A DNA stretch of 64,000 nt, taken from Raineyella sp. W15-4 (lineage in GTDB: Bacteria; Actinomycetota; Actinomycetes; Propionibacteriales; Propionibacteriaceae). The stretch spans positions 2,480,001 to 2,544,000 of the forward strand of contig NZ_CP137079.1 of assembly GCF_033170155.1 (NCBI RefSeq), read 5' to 3'. The notes below the pieces were generated by a model. That model had not been told where the DNA came from, ran no database searches, and saw only the letters and a list, made by a program, of their open reading frames with translations. Positions 63,399 through 64,000 of this stretch are shown here, one piece after another. Both the position numbers and the translations under genes were made by a program. Within the stretch, counting starts at the first letter, position 1, and every line of letters starts with the position of its first letter.

Positions 63399-64000
63399 AT
63401 GATTGCAGTGGTTGGCTTTTCCGCACGCTCCGCCGGTTCCTCCGATGCGGACGAGTTCTGGCAGATCGTGGCCGGTGCAGTGCCACAGTTCGCCCCCGCC
63501 CCCTTCGATCGATGGCGGGAGGACTCCGTGCTCTCGCACGAACGCAGCCGTCCCTTCACCTCGTACACCAACACCATGGCCGCCCTGGAGGATCCCTACG
63601 GTTGGGACCGGGCCGGCTTCGGGATCCCGGTCGCGCGGGCACGGGGGATGGACCCCCAGCAGCGCCTCGCCCTCACCCTGGCCCGGGAGACGTTCGACCG
63701 CGCCGGGCGGACCCCAGAGTCCGTCGCCGGACGCGGCATCGGGACCATTGTCGGGGTGAGCTCGAACGACTACCGGATGGTCACCGTCGCACCGGTCATC
63801 GCCCGGATGACCACCGACGGGTCCTTCGGGGTCGACGACCCCGAGGTGAAGCAACGCCTGATGGCCGGGGCGTCGTCCGCGATCCAACGGATCGGCGGCT
63901 ACTCGATGTCCGGCGTCCTGAACAACATCATCCCATCGGTCGTCCAACAACAGTTCGACCTCAACGGGCCCTCGTTCTCTGTCGACAGCGCCTGCTCCTC
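63399..64000 (+). CDS. polyketide-type beta-ketoacyl synthase, 3' end cut by window edge
   Basis: The first 200 codons of a ketosynthase domain. It starts IAVVGFSARSAGSSDADEFW, the usual PKS N-terminus. MDPQQRLALTLARETFDRAG follows near residue 85, and the window ends in the active-site motif VDSACSS with Cys near residue 199. It catalyses decarboxylative condensation in polyketide or fatty-acid-like synthesis. Whether it is a modular PKS, an iterative PKS or a free-standing enzyme depends on sequence beyond the window. The start ATG has only a weak GAGA upstream. It marks the start of a possible secondary-metabolite cluster. Confidence 0.85.
   Translation, partial: MIAVVGFSARSAGSSDADEFWQIVAGAVPQFAPAPFDRWREDSVLSHERSRPFTSYTNTMAALEDPYGWDRAGFGIPVARARGMDPQQRLALTLARETFDRAGRTPESVAGRGIGTIVGVSSNDYRMVTVAPVIARMTTDGSFGVDDPEVKQRLMAGASSAIQRIGGYSMSGVLNNIIPSVVQQQFDLNGPSFSVDSACS

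Overview
The window is high-GC (roughly 70%) actinobacterial chromosome. It carries a cytochrome bcc-aa3 supercomplex, a class II DAHP synthase, a GlnR-type operator ahead of glnA, a PASTA Ser/Thr kinase, and many leaderless genes with an actinobacterial TANNNT -10 box. Gene content fits Actinomycetota, possibly a Propionibacteriales-type lineage; the genus cannot be fixed from the sequence alone. No tRNA, rRNA, CRISPR array or insertion sequence was seen.

Region 1 (1-12441) is a catabolic island. On the minus strand, from 9074 down to the window edge, lie a HyuA-type ATPase-like protein, acetone carboxylase gamma, beta and alpha subunits, an unrecognised 268-residue protein, and both subunits of a 3-oxoacid CoA-transferase. 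Divergent from it are a GAF/Fis-type activator that has lost the sigma-54 contact loop, and an SCP-x-like thiolase. Together these would turn acetone into acetoacetate, acetoacetyl-CoA and then two acetyl-CoA.

Region 2 (12494-53837, resuming at 60443-62512) is a conserved housekeeping backbone whose order resembles Mycobacterium tuberculosis Rv2172c-Rv2220. It holds metF, a polyprenyl synthase, a PASTA kinase, a cutinase, a low-MW tyrosine phosphatase, aroG, an acyltransferase, an esterase, a ROK glucokinase and a putative secreted metallopeptidase. Next come a DEDDh/GIY-YIG nuclease, an AsnC-type domain, a rhomboid-like protein, a cyclophilin, trpD and a receiver-domain protein. The respiratory genes follow: ctaE-qcrCAB, then ctaCDF after guaB1. 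The block ends with an erpA-like gene, a glycerate kinase, pspA-pspAA, a DUF3043 gene, pepA, sucB, coaE, lipB-lipA, a DUF4191 gene, an RDD gene and glnA. sucB carries a perfect 385-bp tandem duplication that adds a third lipoyl domain.

Region 3 (53840-60440) is an accessory insert splitting the usual DUF4191-RDD pair: an MFS exporter, an ABC-F ATPase, a methyltransferase, an aldo/keto reductase remnant, a UPF0303 protein, a DUF308 membrane protein and a CBS protein.

Region 4 (62513-64000) is another boundary. The glnA terminator is followed by a decayed DUF6933-like 3' end bracketed by a 16-bp inverted repeat. An AT-richer leader then precedes the first 200 codons of a polyketide-type ketosynthase running off the window.
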